From NCBI RefSeq assembly GCF_017874455.1, contig NZ_JAGGLN010000002.1, forward strand, positions 310,001 to 374,000: a stretch of 64,000 bases of DNA, read 5' to 3'. The DNA is from Methanobacterium aggregans. Its GTDB lineage: Archaea > Methanobacteriota > Methanobacteria > Methanobacteriales > Methanobacteriaceae. Position 1 is the stretch's first letter, and every line of letters begins with the position of its first letter. Shown one piece after another: positions 26,347-35,235 of this stretch. Under the pieces are notes generated by a model, which did no database searches, was not told the origin of the DNA, and saw only the letters and a program-made list of their open reading frames with translations. The position numbers and the translations under genes are program-made.

Positions 26347-27726
26347 ATGATTAACAAAATTAGGGAAATCCCTCCGCAGAAGATCTTTTTAATAATTGGA
26401 ATAATCTATGGAATACTCTTTCTGATTGTAACACCCCCATTCCAGGTTCCAGATGAACCTGCACACTTTTACAAATCTTACCTTTTAAGCCAAGGCACAA
26501 TTGCACCAGAGAAAGTCGGAGATCAAAATGGATTTTATCTGCCTAAAAATGTTAGGGAAACTGTGATTAAATTTGGTTACCTCAGTTTCAACCCTGCACA
26601 AAAGATAAGCTTTAAGAAAATTGTATCACTATCACAGCCTTTCGATAGGAGTGATAGAATGTTTCTGAGTAAATTAGCAACTGCAGGGTATCCTCCGCTT
26701 CCGTATGTTGCTTCTGCAGTTGTGATGGCATTTCTTAACCTGTTTAACTGTTCCGTGCTCACATTGATGTACGCAGGCAGACTAATCAACCTCTTAGTAT
26801 GGTTAACACTCGTCTACCTGGCAATAAAAATAACACCCATCCACAAATGGGTCTTCACACTACTAGCACTAATGCCCATGACACTAGCCCAAGCAGCCTC
26901 ACTCTCAGCAGACAGCTTCACAATAGCAATATCCTTCCTAACAATAGCAACAATACTCAAATACACATTCCAAACCACAAAAATCGGAAAAAAACAGATT
27001 ATCACCCTCCTACTCCTAACAATAACCCTAACACTATCAAAAACAGGATACTTCCTAATACTACTACTACTCCTCATAATACCCAAAGATAAGTTAGGTG
27101 GACTAATAAAGAAGATGACCCTAATTATCTCCCTATTTTTAACGTCCATTATTACCAATCAGTTATGGACTTATTTATTGAAGTTATTGACCCCTAAAAC
27201 AACTGCAACCGCCCTGGGTACCAACACTTTATCCTCCATAATTACAGATCCCCTTAACTTTGGAGGAATATTCCTTCATACTTTAAGTGTTTACTCAAAA
27301 GATTATGTCATATCATTTGTTGGGAGCTTTGGCTGGTTGGATACACCCCTACCCTATGATTTAACCCTCGTTTATTTGATCGTATTAGTATTAGTTGCTT
27401 TGCTCGATAAAGAACAGTTAAAAATGCTTTTAAAACAAAAAATAATCGCCATTACAGGATTCATTATCCCCTTTAGTTTAATACTGGTAAACCTGTACAC
27501 ATCATGGACTCCTTTGGGTGCAAATGTAATATCAGGAGCCCAAGGAAGGTACTTCATCCCAATAGCCCCAATGCTCTTCCTAATATTCTACAACAACAGG
27601 GAAAAAATAGTGTTAAAGGGTAAAAAAATAAATTTAAGCCCTAACCTGTCTTTATTCACCACAATTGTTGTGTTAATATTTTTAACCATTTCAATTCGTG
27701 TAATAGCTCTTAGATTTTATTTTTAA
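26347..27726 (+). CDS. DUF2142 membrane protein, copy 1
   Basis: This 459-residue polytopic membrane protein has about eleven helices. The N-terminal segment PPFQVPDEPAHFYKSYLLSQ after the first helix is the DUF2142 signature. These proteins resemble GT-C glycosyltransferases, and the Asp-Glu in PDEPAH lies where such enzymes keep their acidic catalytic residues in the first extracytoplasmic loop. They are typically found in cell-surface polysaccharide loci. A role in transferring lipid-linked sugar outside the membrane is inferred. It is a mosaic paralogue of the next gene: the N-terminus, a 395-base core and a C-terminal block are nearly identical, while the segments between them differ strongly. 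It has no ribosome binding site of note. Confidence 0.85.
   Translation: MINKIREIPPQKIFLIIGIIYGILFLIVTPPFQVPDEPAHFYKSYLLSQGTIAPEKVGDQNGFYLPKNVRETVIKFGYLSFNPAQKISFKKIVSLSQPFDRSDRMFLSKLATAGYPPLPYVASAVVMAFLNLFNCSVLTLMYAGRLINLLVWLTLVYLAIKITPIHKWVFTLLALMPMTLAQAASLSADSFTIAISFLTIATILKYTFQTTKIGKKQIITLLLLTITLTLSKTGYFLILLLLLIIPKDKLGGLIKKMTLIISLFLTSIITNQLWTYLLKLLTPKTTATALGTNTLSSIITDPLNFGGIFLHTLSVYSKDYVISFVGSFGWLDTPLPYDLTLVYLIVLVLVALLDKEQLKMLLKQKIIAITGFIIPFSLILVNLYTSWTPLGANVISGAQGRYFIPIAPMLFLIFYNNREKIVLKGKKINLSPNLSLFTTIVVLIFLTISIRVIALRFYF
26689..27083 (+). repeat. Near-identical core repeat, DUF2142 copy 1
   Basis: These 395 bases match 28270-28664 with about four mismatches by eye (two C/A near 26893-26902, T/C and A/G near 27000). 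Flanking sequence on both sides is clearly divergent. From about 26790 the block is strikingly A+C rich on this strand. A shorter identical tract of 84 bases lies at 26374-26457 versus 27940-28023. Confidence 0.9.
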
Positions 27727-27912
27727 ATTTCATATTTTTTTAAAAAAATATAACCATAAGAAAGGTTTTATCTAGTTTTTATCTGTTTAGCACTTTAATA
27801 TCATTTTTTTACAAATATACATGAAATAAACTTGATTATTTTAGAATAAAACCTTTAAATGAGGGTTTTATTAAAAAAGTTTTTATAATACATAAGGAAA
27901 TAGTAATATTCC

Positions 27913-29313
27913 ATGCTAACTGCAATAAAGGAAATGCCCCCGCAGAAGATCTTTTTAATAATTGGAATAATCTATGGAATACTCTTTCTGATTGTAACAC
28001 CCCCATTCCAGGTTCCAGATGAAGAGGTGCACTTTTACAAATCTTACCTTTTAAGCCAAGGCACATTTACTCCAGAAAAGGTAGGAAATCAAGCAGGATT
28101 CCATGTTTCAGGAGTTTTAAAAGATACAACCCGTGAATTTAGATACCTACGATATCCAGATAGTAAAGTTCCGTTAAAATTAATTTTTTCCGCCCTATCA
28201 GAACCAGTTGGGACAAATAAAAATGTTTTAATACATCCAGACAATCTAAACTGCCCCATACCCATATCTTATCCTCCGCTTCCGTATGTTGCTTCTGCAG
28301 TTGTGATGGCATTTCTTAACCTGTTTAACTGTTCCGTGCTCACATTGATGTACGCAGGCAGACTAATCAACCTCTTAGTATGGTTAACACTCGTCTACCT
28401 GGCAATAAAAATAACACCCATCCACAAATGGGTCTTCACACTACTAGCACTAATGCCCATGACACTAGCACAAGCAGCATCACTCTCAGCAGACAGCTTC
28501 ACAATAGCAATATCCTTCCTAACAATAGCAACAATACTCAAATACACATTCCAAACCACAAAAATCGGAAAAAAACAGATCATCGCCCTCCTACTCCTAA
28601 CAATAACCCTAACACTATCAAAAACAGGATACTTCCTAATACTACTACTACTCCTCATAATACCACAGGAAAACTTTGGGAACAAAATGAGAAAAATAGT
28701 GGTACTTCTGTCCACCTTACTAACAGCCATAACAATTACTGGATTGTGGGATTATCTACTGAAGATAGCAACACCCATTTCAACGATCAATCAAGCGCAG
28801 AATAATACAGTAACCCACATACTAATAGATCCTATCCACTTCACAAACATATTGATCAACACAATAACCAGTAACTTCACTTTTTATTTAAACAGTTTTG
28901 TTGGTTGTTTTGGATGGTTAAACAGTCCCCTACCTCTTTTCATGGTATTTGGTTATTTAAGTGTGCTTATTTTGGTTTCGTTGCTAGATAAAAATCAATT
29001 AAAAATCAAAACAAAACAAAAAATAATCACAATGATCCCCTTTTCCATTATTTCATTTTTAATTTTCCTTGCTATTTATACAACATGGGGGCAAATAAGT
29101 GCATACCTAATCGGAGGAGTGCAGGGAAGATATTTCATCCCAATAGCCCCAATGTTCTTCCTAATATTCTACAACAACAGAGAAAAAATAGTGTTAAAGG
29201 GTAAAAAAATAAATTTAAGCCCTAAAAACTTACCATTATTCATAATAATCATATTATCAATATATCTATCATTTTCTATCTTCCAAATTGTAACACGATT
29301 CTATATGATATGA
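27913..29313 (+). CDS. DUF2142 membrane protein, copy 2
   Basis: The 466-residue paralogue of the preceding gene shares the PPFQVPDE motif, but PDEPAHF becomes PDEEVHF. The Asp-Glu pair is kept. It has about eleven membrane helices. The extracytoplasmic region after the first helix differs from copy 1 (with FHVSGVLKDTTREFRY), as does the region after the shared core. The C-terminal block QGRYFIPIAPMFFLIFY is again almost identical. The pattern points to tandem duplication followed by recombination between copies, with selection or drift only in the outer loops. It lies directly upstream of guaAB with a 100-base gap. The function is inferred as for copy 1: a cell-surface glycan or lipid-linked sugar transferase. 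Confidence 0.85.
   Translation: MLTAIKEMPPQKIFLIIGIIYGILFLIVTPPFQVPDEEVHFYKSYLLSQGTFTPEKVGNQAGFHVSGVLKDTTREFRYLRYPDSKVPLKLIFSALSEPVGTNKNVLIHPDNLNCPIPISYPPLPYVASAVVMAFLNLFNCSVLTLMYAGRLINLLVWLTLVYLAIKITPIHKWVFTLLALMPMTLAQAASLSADSFTIAISFLTIATILKYTFQTTKIGKKQIIALLLLTITLTLSKTGYFLILLLLLIIPQENFGNKMRKIVVLLSTLLTAITITGLWDYLLKIATPISTINQAQNNTVTHILIDPIHFTNILINTITSNFTFYLNSFVGCFGWLNSPLPLFMVFGYLSVLILVSLLDKNQLKIKTKQKIITMIPFSIISFLIFLAIYTTWGQISAYLIGGVQGRYFIPIAPMFFLIFYNNREKIVLKGKKINLSPKNLPLFIIIILSIYLSFSIFQIVTRFYMI
28270..28664 (+). repeat. Near-identical core repeat, DUF2142 copy 2
   Basis: This is the partner of 26689-27083, with an offset of 1581 bases. It covers the central membrane helices. The sharp borders on both sides (TATCCTCC at the left, ATAATACC at the right) suggest a conversion tract rather than uniform divergence. 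Confidence 0.9.
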
Positions 29314-29413
29314 GGGGGTATACGACTTCCATCAAAAAAAAACATCCCCATCATATACCTAAAAATTTATACTTGTTCCCCTAAAAATAGATCATAATAT
29401 TTAAGGTGAAAAA

Positions 29414-30340
29414 ATGTTCGATCCATCTGATTTTATAACAGAATCCATAGAAGAAATAAAAAGGAAAATAGGCGATAAAAAAGCCATAATAGCATTATCT
29501 GGAGGAGTTGACAGTTCTGTAGCATCTGTTTTAACATCTAGAGCAATAGGAAACCAGTTACTTGCAGTCTTCGTTGACCACGGACTTTTACGTGAAGGAG
29601 AAGCAAATTACGTTCAAAAAACATTTGAAAATAGGCTCAATTTCGTTTCTGTAGATGCTAAAGATGAATTTCTGGGAAGGCTTGAGGGTGTTGAGGACCC
29701 TGAAGAAAAACGGAAGATCATCGGTGAAGTATTCATAAGGGTTTTTGAAAGAATTGCAGAAGAAGAAGGAGCTGAATTCCTTGTTCAGGGCACAATAGCT
29801 CCGGACTGGATAGAAAGTCAGGGAAACATCAAATCCCATCACAACGTTGCACTGCCCCATGGACTTGTTCTTAAGGTTGTTGAACCCATAAGAGAACTTT
29901 ACAAGGATGAAGTCAGGTTACTGGGAAGTGAAATGGGCCTTCCTGATGAAATGATATCAAGACAACCTTATCCGGGGCCGGGACTTGCTGTGCGTATTGC
30001 AGGAAAGATAACTCCTGAAAAAATAGAGGTATGCCGGAAAGCAAACGCAATAGTTGACGAAGAAGTCAAGAAGGAAGGGTTAGATAAAACTCTGTGGCAG
30101 TACTTTGCAGTTTTAACAGATACCAAAGTTACAGGAGTTAAGGGAGATATAAGGGACTATGGATACCTTGTTGTAATACGTATGGTTGAGTCACTGGATG
30201 CCATGACTGCAGATGTACCAGAACTCCCATGGAACATGGTTAAAACAATTTCACAGCGAATAACTGCTGAAATATCCGAAGTAACCCATGTTGCACTTTC
30301 TGTAAGTGATAAACCACCAAGCACCATTGAACTGGCTTAA
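29414..30340 (+). CDS. guaAB: GMP synthase ATP-pyrophosphatase subunit
   Basis: This 308-residue N-type ATP-pyrophosphatase adenylates XMP and accepts ammonia from the GuaAA subunit. The P-loop SGGVDSSVASVL lies near residue 29. The substrate segment LVQGTIAPDWIES lies near 123. The C-terminal dimerisation/XMP domain includes ISRQPYPGPGLAVRI near 188 and ends in VSDKPPSTIE, as expected for GMP synthases. AAGGTGA precedes the ATG. It follows the second DUF2142 gene by 100 bases and is followed by a strong oligo-T terminator. Confidence 0.95.
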   Translation: MFDPSDFITESIEEIKRKIGDKKAIIALSGGVDSSVASVLTSRAIGNQLLAVFVDHGLLREGEANYVQKTFENRLNFVSVDAKDEFLGRLEGVEDPEEKRKIIGEVFIRVFERIAEEEGAEFLVQGTIAPDWIESQGNIKSHHNVALPHGLVLKVVEPIRELYKDEVRLLGSEMGLPDEMISRQPYPGPGLAVRIAGKITPEKIEVCRKANAIVDEEVKKEGLDKTLWQYFAVLTDTKVTGVKGDIRDYGYLVVIRMVESLDAMTADVPELPWNMVKTISQRITAEISEVTHVALSVSDKPPSTIELA

Positions 30341-30346
30341 AACCTC

Positions 30347-30380
30347 TTTTTTTATTAAATTTTTTTTAATATTTTTTTTT
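30347..30380 (+). terminator. Triple oligo-T terminator after guaAB
   Basis: T7 (30347-30353), T8 (30360-30367) and T9 (30372-30380) follow the guaAB stop within 40 bases. This is a strong archaeal termination signal. Confidence 0.7.
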
Positions 30381-30502
30381 GCAGCTTCATTAGGGTTTCT
30401 GATGTTTTTTTCTAATTTTCTGTTGATTGAAAAAGAGAAAAAAGTGTTCTATAAAAAAATCTTAGTCCTTTTAATGGTTTTATTTCAATCCAGAGTAATT
30501 TA

Positions 30503-30832
30503 CTAAATGTAATCTTTCCTAACTGGAGAGAAAACTTCAATGGCAACTGAATCTTCCTTTATTTCAGCCCCATGTTCTATATTCCCTTTGATGGACCAGC
30601 TGTCACCAGGTTTCATGTTATAATACTCACCATCTATCTTTAAAATTATGTTTCCAGATACAAGGTATCCTGTCTGTTCCTCCAGATGTTTGTGCATTGG
30701 CAGATTATTCCCACCATCCAGTACAAACTCCGTTAACAATGTTTTAGAACCGTAAACCAATGTTTTGCGCTTAATACCCTCAGAAACTTCTATGTAATCT
30801 TTTTTATCAGTACTAACTTCATGGTTGGACAT
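30503..30832 (-). CDS. Cupin-domain protein
   Basis: From ATG 30832, with GGGTGA five bases upstream, the product has 109 residues and a single cupin barrel. Metal-binding motif 1 is in NLPMHKHLEEQTGYLVSG (two His and a Glu) near residue 44. Motif 2 is in KPGDSWSIKGNIEHGAEI (one His) near 76. Such small cupins bind a metal and serve as isomerases, dioxygenases or sensors. No substrate can be deduced. The gene is convergent with guaAB and divergent from msrB, whose start lies 144 bases away. A stress-related role beside msrB is possible but unproven. Confidence 0.85.
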   Translation of the reverse strand: MSNHEVSTDKKDYIEVSEGIKRKTLVYGSKTLLTEFVLDGGNNLPMHKHLEEQTGYLVSGNIILKIDGEYYNMKPGDSWSIKGNIEHGAEIKEDSVAIEVFSPVRKDYI

Positions 30833-30975
30833 ATCTTCACCCAAAAATATAAATTATTAAGGTAGTTATTAGGTAGTTATTAAGATATTTAGATGTTTAA
30901 TTAGTTGATTTTATAACTTTTAAAGGTTTATCTTATGAATTCTTTCAGTGATTTTTCTAAAATAAAAAAAAAGTT

Positions 30976-31467
30976 ATGATAAAAAATCAAAATATATTAT
31001 CTATGAAAAGCTCAAGTTCCCATGATTCTGAAAGGATTCCAATATACTCCCACAAAACCCGTGAAGTAGAAATTGTGGAAAAAATTGAAAAAACCCCTGA
31101 AGAATGGAGAAAACTTCTTACTCCAGATTCTTACAGGGTTTCAAGGGAAAAAGGTACGGAAATTGCTTTTACTGGGAAGTACCATGACTGCCATGAGGAT
31201 GGTATATACAGGTGTGTTTGCTGTGGAACGGATCTCTTCGATTCAAAAACGAAATTCGATTCAGGGACAGGATGGCCAAGTTTCTGGGCACCCATTGCAG
31301 AAGAAAATGTTCAAACGAAATCAGATCGAAGCCTTCTTATGGTGAGAACCGAGGTTCTCTGCGCCAGATGTGATGCACATCTTGGACATGTCTTCGATGA
31401 TGGTCCAGAGCCCACAGGTAAAAGGTACTGCATGAATTCAGCATCCCTGACCTTTGTAAAAAGGTAG
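30976..31467 (+). CDS. msrB: Peptide-methionine (R)-S-oxide reductase MsrB
   Basis: This 163-residue enzyme reduces methionine-R-sulfoxide in proteins. Two CxxC zinc motifs are visible, YRCVCCGTDLF and LCARCDAHLGH. The core FDSGTGWPSFWAP lies near residue 95, and the catalytic Cys is in RYCMNSASL near the C-terminus (about residue 151). The N-terminal 30 residues are outside the domain. ATG 31003 (MKSSSSHDSE) is an alternative start, and neither candidate has a clear Shine-Dalgarno motif. An oxidative damage repair enzyme in a strict anaerobe is common in Methanobacterium. The neighbours are a divergent cupin and the NreA repair protein. Confidence 0.93.
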   Translation: MIKNQNILSMKSSSSHDSERIPIYSHKTREVEIVEKIEKTPEEWRKLLTPDSYRVSREKGTEIAFTGKYHDCHEDGIYRCVCCGTDLFDSKTKFDSGTGWPSFWAPIAEENVQTKSDRSLLMVRTEVLCARCDAHLGHVFDDGPEPTGKRYCMNSASLTFVKR

Positions 31468-31556
31468 GATGGATTGATCAAAAACTCCAACTTTCATGAA
31501 TACTTATCAACTCCTCACTAATTTTTTATTGAATAAAATGGATACTATTTAACAAC

Positions 31557-32726
31557 ATGATAAACGGAAAAACAGCTTACCTCAAAAAATTGACATCACG
31601 GATGAAGATGCAGTCTGTGGATGTTGGTAAAGAACTTGAGGGCAGTACCCCTCCATCTGTTTTTATAGGAAGCTGGAACTACCCCAAGGTATATGCAGGC
31701 CCAATGATTGCACCTCTTCAGGGAGATACAACTATAATGGACACTCCTGAGTCCTGGATCCCCCAGGAGAAAACTCAGGAGGACATAATTGGTTACAGGC
31801 TCAACCTGGTTCGTGGAAAGCAGCTTGTGGGGATAAGGGATCTTGAAAACAATTTTGTGGAGAAGCTTCAGGAGATATCCCTTGCATCCAACTCAATAGA
31901 CAGTGCAGCGGAGTTTGGAAACAAACCTCGTGGACTTTCTTTCAGCGATGAACATGCACCCCACGGCCCAAGTGCCCTTATACAGAAGTTCGATATTGAC
32001 AGTGTGAAGTGGGATCATGAACTTGAGAAAACTTACTACGACAGTGATTTAAAGGCTTCAGATGCCCTGATGGATCTTCACAATAAGGATGTTCCATTTT
32101 CCAACATGCAGAAGGCATTTTCTGTGGGTGCAATGGGTGTTGGTAAACGAAGGCGTCTTGTACCAACCAGATGGTCCATTACAGCATGTGATAGTACCAT
32201 AGCCGATCATCTCTTAAAAGAGGTTAGATACAATGATCTAATAGATTCCCACAGGGTCTATGAATTTTCAAGCCTCAACAACTACTACGCCATACTCCTC
32301 CTACCCCTTGAGTGGCAGTACGAGTGGATGGAAGCATTTTTACATGTTTTAAATCGTGAAGAATTGATATTCTCAGATTATGAAGAAAATAGTGGCAAAA
32401 AAGGATATTCAAGGGTTGGGGGATGTTACTACACCTGCAAAATGGCTGTGCTGGAAGAACTTACCCGTATGAAAAAACAGGCAGGAGCCATAGTTTTAAG
32501 GGAAGCTTACAATGGATACGTTCCCCTCGGAGTTTTCAACGTGCGTGAGAATGTTAGACATGCAATGAACCAGCCTTACCAGGAATTTGAGGATATGAAG
32601 TCTGCACTCAACTACATATCAACGAAGTTAAAACTACCAATGGACAGGTTCGTTAAACAGAGCGACCTTTTAAAAGAGCTTTTACAGTCAAGACAGACAA
32701 CTCTTGATGCTTTCATACCTAAATAG
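31557..32726 (+). CDS. nreA: NreA-family DNA repair protein
   Basis: The 389-residue product matches the archaeal Nre family, implicated in the repair of DNA crosslinks and alkylation. Signature segments are STPPSVFIGSWNYPKVYAG near residue 30, LVRGKQLVGIRD near 80, FSDEHAPHGPSALIQ near 128 and KRRRLVPTRWSITACDST near 195. The last residues RQTTLDAFIPK form a PCNA-interacting (QxxLxxF) tail. Many NreA proteins begin with a Cys-rich zinc finger; this one does not and starts directly at the conserved domain (NGKTAYLKKL). No Shine-Dalgarno motif is seen before the ATG. The next gene starts 37 bases downstream and is probably co-transcribed. Confidence 0.88.
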   Translation: MINGKTAYLKKLTSRMKMQSVDVGKELEGSTPPSVFIGSWNYPKVYAGPMIAPLQGDTTIMDTPESWIPQEKTQEDIIGYRLNLVRGKQLVGIRDLENNFVEKLQEISLASNSIDSAAEFGNKPRGLSFSDEHAPHGPSALIQKFDIDSVKWDHELEKTYYDSDLKASDALMDLHNKDVPFSNMQKAFSVGAMGVGKRRRLVPTRWSITACDSTIADHLLKEVRYNDLIDSHRVYEFSSLNNYYAILLLPLEWQYEWMEAFLHVLNREELIFSDYEENSGKKGYSRVGGCYYTCKMAVLEELTRMKKQAGAIVLREAYNGYVPLGVFNVRENVRHAMNQPYQEFEDMKSALNYISTKLKLPMDRFVKQSDLLKELLQSRQTTLDAFIPK

Positions 32727-32763
32727 ATTTTTGAATATCTTTTGAAATAAATGGAGGATTTAA

Positions 32764-33753
32764 TTGAAACTCGTTTTTAGAAGACCATCAAAGGCTACAA
32801 GAGAAGCCATGTGTAAATCTGCCCTCAACATCAGACACGTGCCTGGAAGTAGATACGAAGAAGTATCTGCTGCAGAAGAGATCGTATCAAAAACAACAGG
32901 GCATGAATACGCTAAAATTGTTGGAAGCGGTAACTCTGCAATACTTGCAGTTATGAGCAGCTTCAAAGAAAGGATAATGGTTCCAGATCAGGGAGGTTGG
33001 AGTGGTTTCAGGAAGATGGCAGATTTCAAGAGTATTGAAACTGTTGAGGTACCCACAAATATGGGAATAATAAACCCTGATGTTTTAAGTGAACATGTCA
33101 AATTTCAAAACCCTGAAGCATTCTTTATAACAAGTTTTGCGGGTTACATGGCAGAACAACCAGTTAAGGAGATATATGAAGTTTGTGATGACAATGGAGT
33201 TGTGCTGGTTGAGGATGCATCTGGATCCATTGGCTATCCTGAGAAAATGCTTGCAAATGGAAACCATGCACATGTTATAATTGCATCCACTGGATCTCCA
33301 AAGACAGTGAATGTTGGAAGTGGAGGATTCATCACAACCAACAATAAAAAGATTTTATATAGTTCTAATTACATTTTAAAGAGCTTGAAAGCTGATCCTG
33401 TGACATGTGCAGGTATAGCTGAAGAAATAAAAAATGCTCCAGAGATAGTTTCAAAGACCTTGAAATCCTGTAAAATTTTGAAAGAAAAACTGAGTGAACT
33501 CAAAATATATCACAGGGATAAAAGGGGCATTAATGTGTGCATAGCTTCGGATGATCCCAAAAAGTTGGGTTATGAACTCAGGCACGGCTTTGATGTTGAT
33601 GGTGGTGGAATTGTAACAGTTTGTCCACGTTACGATAGGTTAAAAGAAAAGGCTGTGTGTGTAGAGATGAAAAATCTTGATGTTGACTGTTTGAATAATG
33701 AAAACATCACAAAGATCTCTGAGATTATTCTTGAAACTCTTAGATCATCCTAA
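32764..33753 (+). CDS. PLP-dependent transferase-fold protein (DegT/aminotransferase-like)
   Basis: This 329-residue protein starts at TTG, with GGAGG six bases upstream. The sequence has a fold-type I PLP enzyme pattern: YAKIVGSGNSAILAVMSSF near residue 58 for the phosphate site, VVLVEDASGSIGYP near 155 with the pyridine Asp, and IIASTGSPKTVNVGSGGF near 180, where Lys is the likely Schiff-base residue. It is closest in style to DegT/DnrJ/EryC1 aminotransferases but short and lacking parts of their C-terminal domain. I cannot name the substrate. The 37-base spacing suggests an operon with nreA, an unexplained partnership. Confidence 0.72.
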   Translation: MKLVFRRPSKATREAMCKSALNIRHVPGSRYEEVSAAEEIVSKTTGHEYAKIVGSGNSAILAVMSSFKERIMVPDQGGWSGFRKMADFKSIETVEVPTNMGIINPDVLSEHVKFQNPEAFFITSFAGYMAEQPVKEIYEVCDDNGVVLVEDASGSIGYPEKMLANGNHAHVIIASTGSPKTVNVGSGGFITTNNKKILYSSNYILKSLKADPVTCAGIAEEIKNAPEIVSKTLKSCKILKEKLSELKIYHRDKRGINVCIASDDPKKLGYELRHGFDVDGGGIVTVCPRYDRLKEKAVCVEMKNLDVDCLNNENITKISEIILETLRSS

Positions 33754-33845
33754 ATCTGTAAAAAAAGTTAATTTTATAAGTATTTCCTATTTTATAGATT
33801 GTAAAAATTATTTTATTTAATTATTTCTTGAATTTCATTCCCTTT

Positions 33846-34355
33846 TCATTTACCAATCACAAGTAAAGCTGTTCTCTCAATAAGTACCCTTGAAATTGTT
33901 CCTGCAGCTTCAATTTCAGTGTCATTGATGTTGTAAATTTTTTTTAGAAGGTTTTCATCGGGTTCAAATACCTGATGGTCCCTTTCACCGAGTACAAGTT
34001 CAAGCTTTGGCATAACATCCTCACTACAGCCCACAGCAACTGCACAGATATCCATCTCTCCTTCCTTTATCCCGAGAATATGGAGTGCACGGGATATCTG
34101 CCTCTGGGCTGATGCACGCAGACATATTTCAAGGCCCAAATCCTTTGCAATATTTTCCTTCCGTTGGAACGCATTTAATGCCTGCAGTGCAGCATTCACA
34201 GCATTTTTTTTGCCTGCAACTGCCCTTGCGTCCATTAATTGTACTGTGCAGTTCAGGTTTAAATCATCCATCTTCTGCATCAGATCTTGAAAACTTTCAA
34301 CCCTGTATCTGAAACCTGCAACCTGTATTTTGGGATAAATAATTTTAGAGTCCAT
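33846..34355 (-). CDS. cgi121: KEOPS complex subunit Cgi121
   Basis: This 169-residue protein matches Cgi121, the KEOPS subunit that binds the tRNA 3' CCA end and supports the threonylcarbamoylation of A37 by Kae1. The characteristic block EICLRASAQRQISRAL near residue 78 and IKEGEMDICAVAVG near 97 are clear. The N-terminal VQLMDARAVAGKKNAVNAAL helix is also typical. GGGACGAT lies upstream of the ATG. Its neighbours are a convergent PLP-fold gene and an upstream uncharacterised membrane protein on the same strand, 57 bases away. Other KEOPS genes are not in the window. Confidence 0.92.
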   Translation of the reverse strand: MDSKIIYPKIQVAGFRYRVESFQDLMQKMDDLNLNCTVQLMDARAVAGKKNAVNAALQALNAFQRKENIAKDLGLEICLRASAQRQISRALHILGIKEGEMDICAVAVGCSEDVMPKLELVLGERDHQVFEPDENLLKKIYNINDTEIEAAGTISRVLIERTALLVIGK

Positions 34356-34412
34356 TTTAATCGTCCCTGTTGATTTTTACTTATAATTTTACTTTAATAA
34401 TTGATTTTATTG

Positions 34413-35033
34413 TTATTCAATCGATAAATCCTGTTCATTATCTTTTTTATTATTTTTTTTTACTTTTAAAATTTTTTCCTGCCCTGATTGAATGATCGAT
34501 GCAAATCCTTCTATTCTGAATGTCCAGTAAACTTTCGTAACTCCCTTGAAGAATTTTGAAAGTGCAAACACTATCTCAAAAATAACTACTATCTGGAAGA
34601 TGAAGATTAGAACTCCTAAAAGATCGTTCCAGTTCAAAGATAATTTTAAGGTTGATACTGGAAGAAATCCAATTCCAAAAGAGTTTAAAACAAATAGGAG
34701 GAACAAACCCACAATGAACTGCACTGTTGACATGAAAAACAGTTCCCCTGCACTTAAAATAGATTTTAAAACCTTTTCTTTCATGTTCTCCAGTGCCATT
34801 ACATACGTGAAGGAGAGAAGTGAGAGTGTGGCTGCAACAAGAACAAAAACTTCTATAAGGTTGATTATTTCATTAAAGTTCTTTGAATTAATTGCTGTAG
34901 CTATAAGGGGTATGAGAAACCCTATTGTGAGCAATCTACTAAGATACGTGGTTAAAAAGTGATTCAATACCCTAAAAAACTTTGAAATAATTATAAATAA
35001 CTTGTTAGTTTTTATCCTTCCTTCCAGCCCCAT
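34413..35033 (-). CDS. Uncharacterised four-helix membrane protein
   Basis: The 206-residue product has four or five predicted membrane helices (about 33-52, 59-80, 98-120 and 138-165) and a basic, Lys/Asn-rich cytoplasmic tail ending KKDNEQDLSIE. I recognise no family motif. A polar loop FRIEGFASIIQSGQ near residue 170 precedes the tail. GGGAATAAT lies before the ATG. The stop lies 57 bases upstream of cgi121, so the two may be co-transcribed, but this says little about function. Confidence 0.7.
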   Translation of the reverse strand: MGLEGRIKTNKLFIIISKFFRVLNHFLTTYLSRLLTIGFLIPLIATAINSKNFNEIINLIEVFVLVAATLSLLSFTYVMALENMKEKVLKSILSAGELFFMSTVQFIVGLFLLFVLNSFGIGFLPVSTLKLSLNWNDLLGVLIFIFQIVVIFEIVFALSKFFKGVTKVYWTFRIEGFASIIQSGQEKILKVKKNNKKDNEQDLSIE

Positions 35034-35235
35034 ATTATTCCCTTTTAAATGTTGTTTAAAGTTATTATTTTATTTTAAACTCATTATCTTAAATAAATTA
35101 AAACAAATCATGATTTGGATCTTAAACAAATCTTAAATAAGATTCTTTCTAGTGTTCATTAATTTAATTTAGTGCTCATTAAGTTTAAGTTATTAAAATA
35201 AAAAAATGATTTAAAATGGTTTTTAAAGGATATTT

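Noticed and set aside
26799..27092. 97-codon Asn/Thr/Pro-rich alternative frame in DUF2142 copy 1
   Set aside because: It is open only because the region is A+C rich and poor in stop codons; there is no start signal, and the membrane-protein frame is clearly the coding one.
30306..30506. 66-codon hydrophobic frame after guaAB
   Set aside because: It overlaps the guaAB end and is made of the oligo-T terminator; Phe-rich sequence from T-runs is not evidence of a gene.
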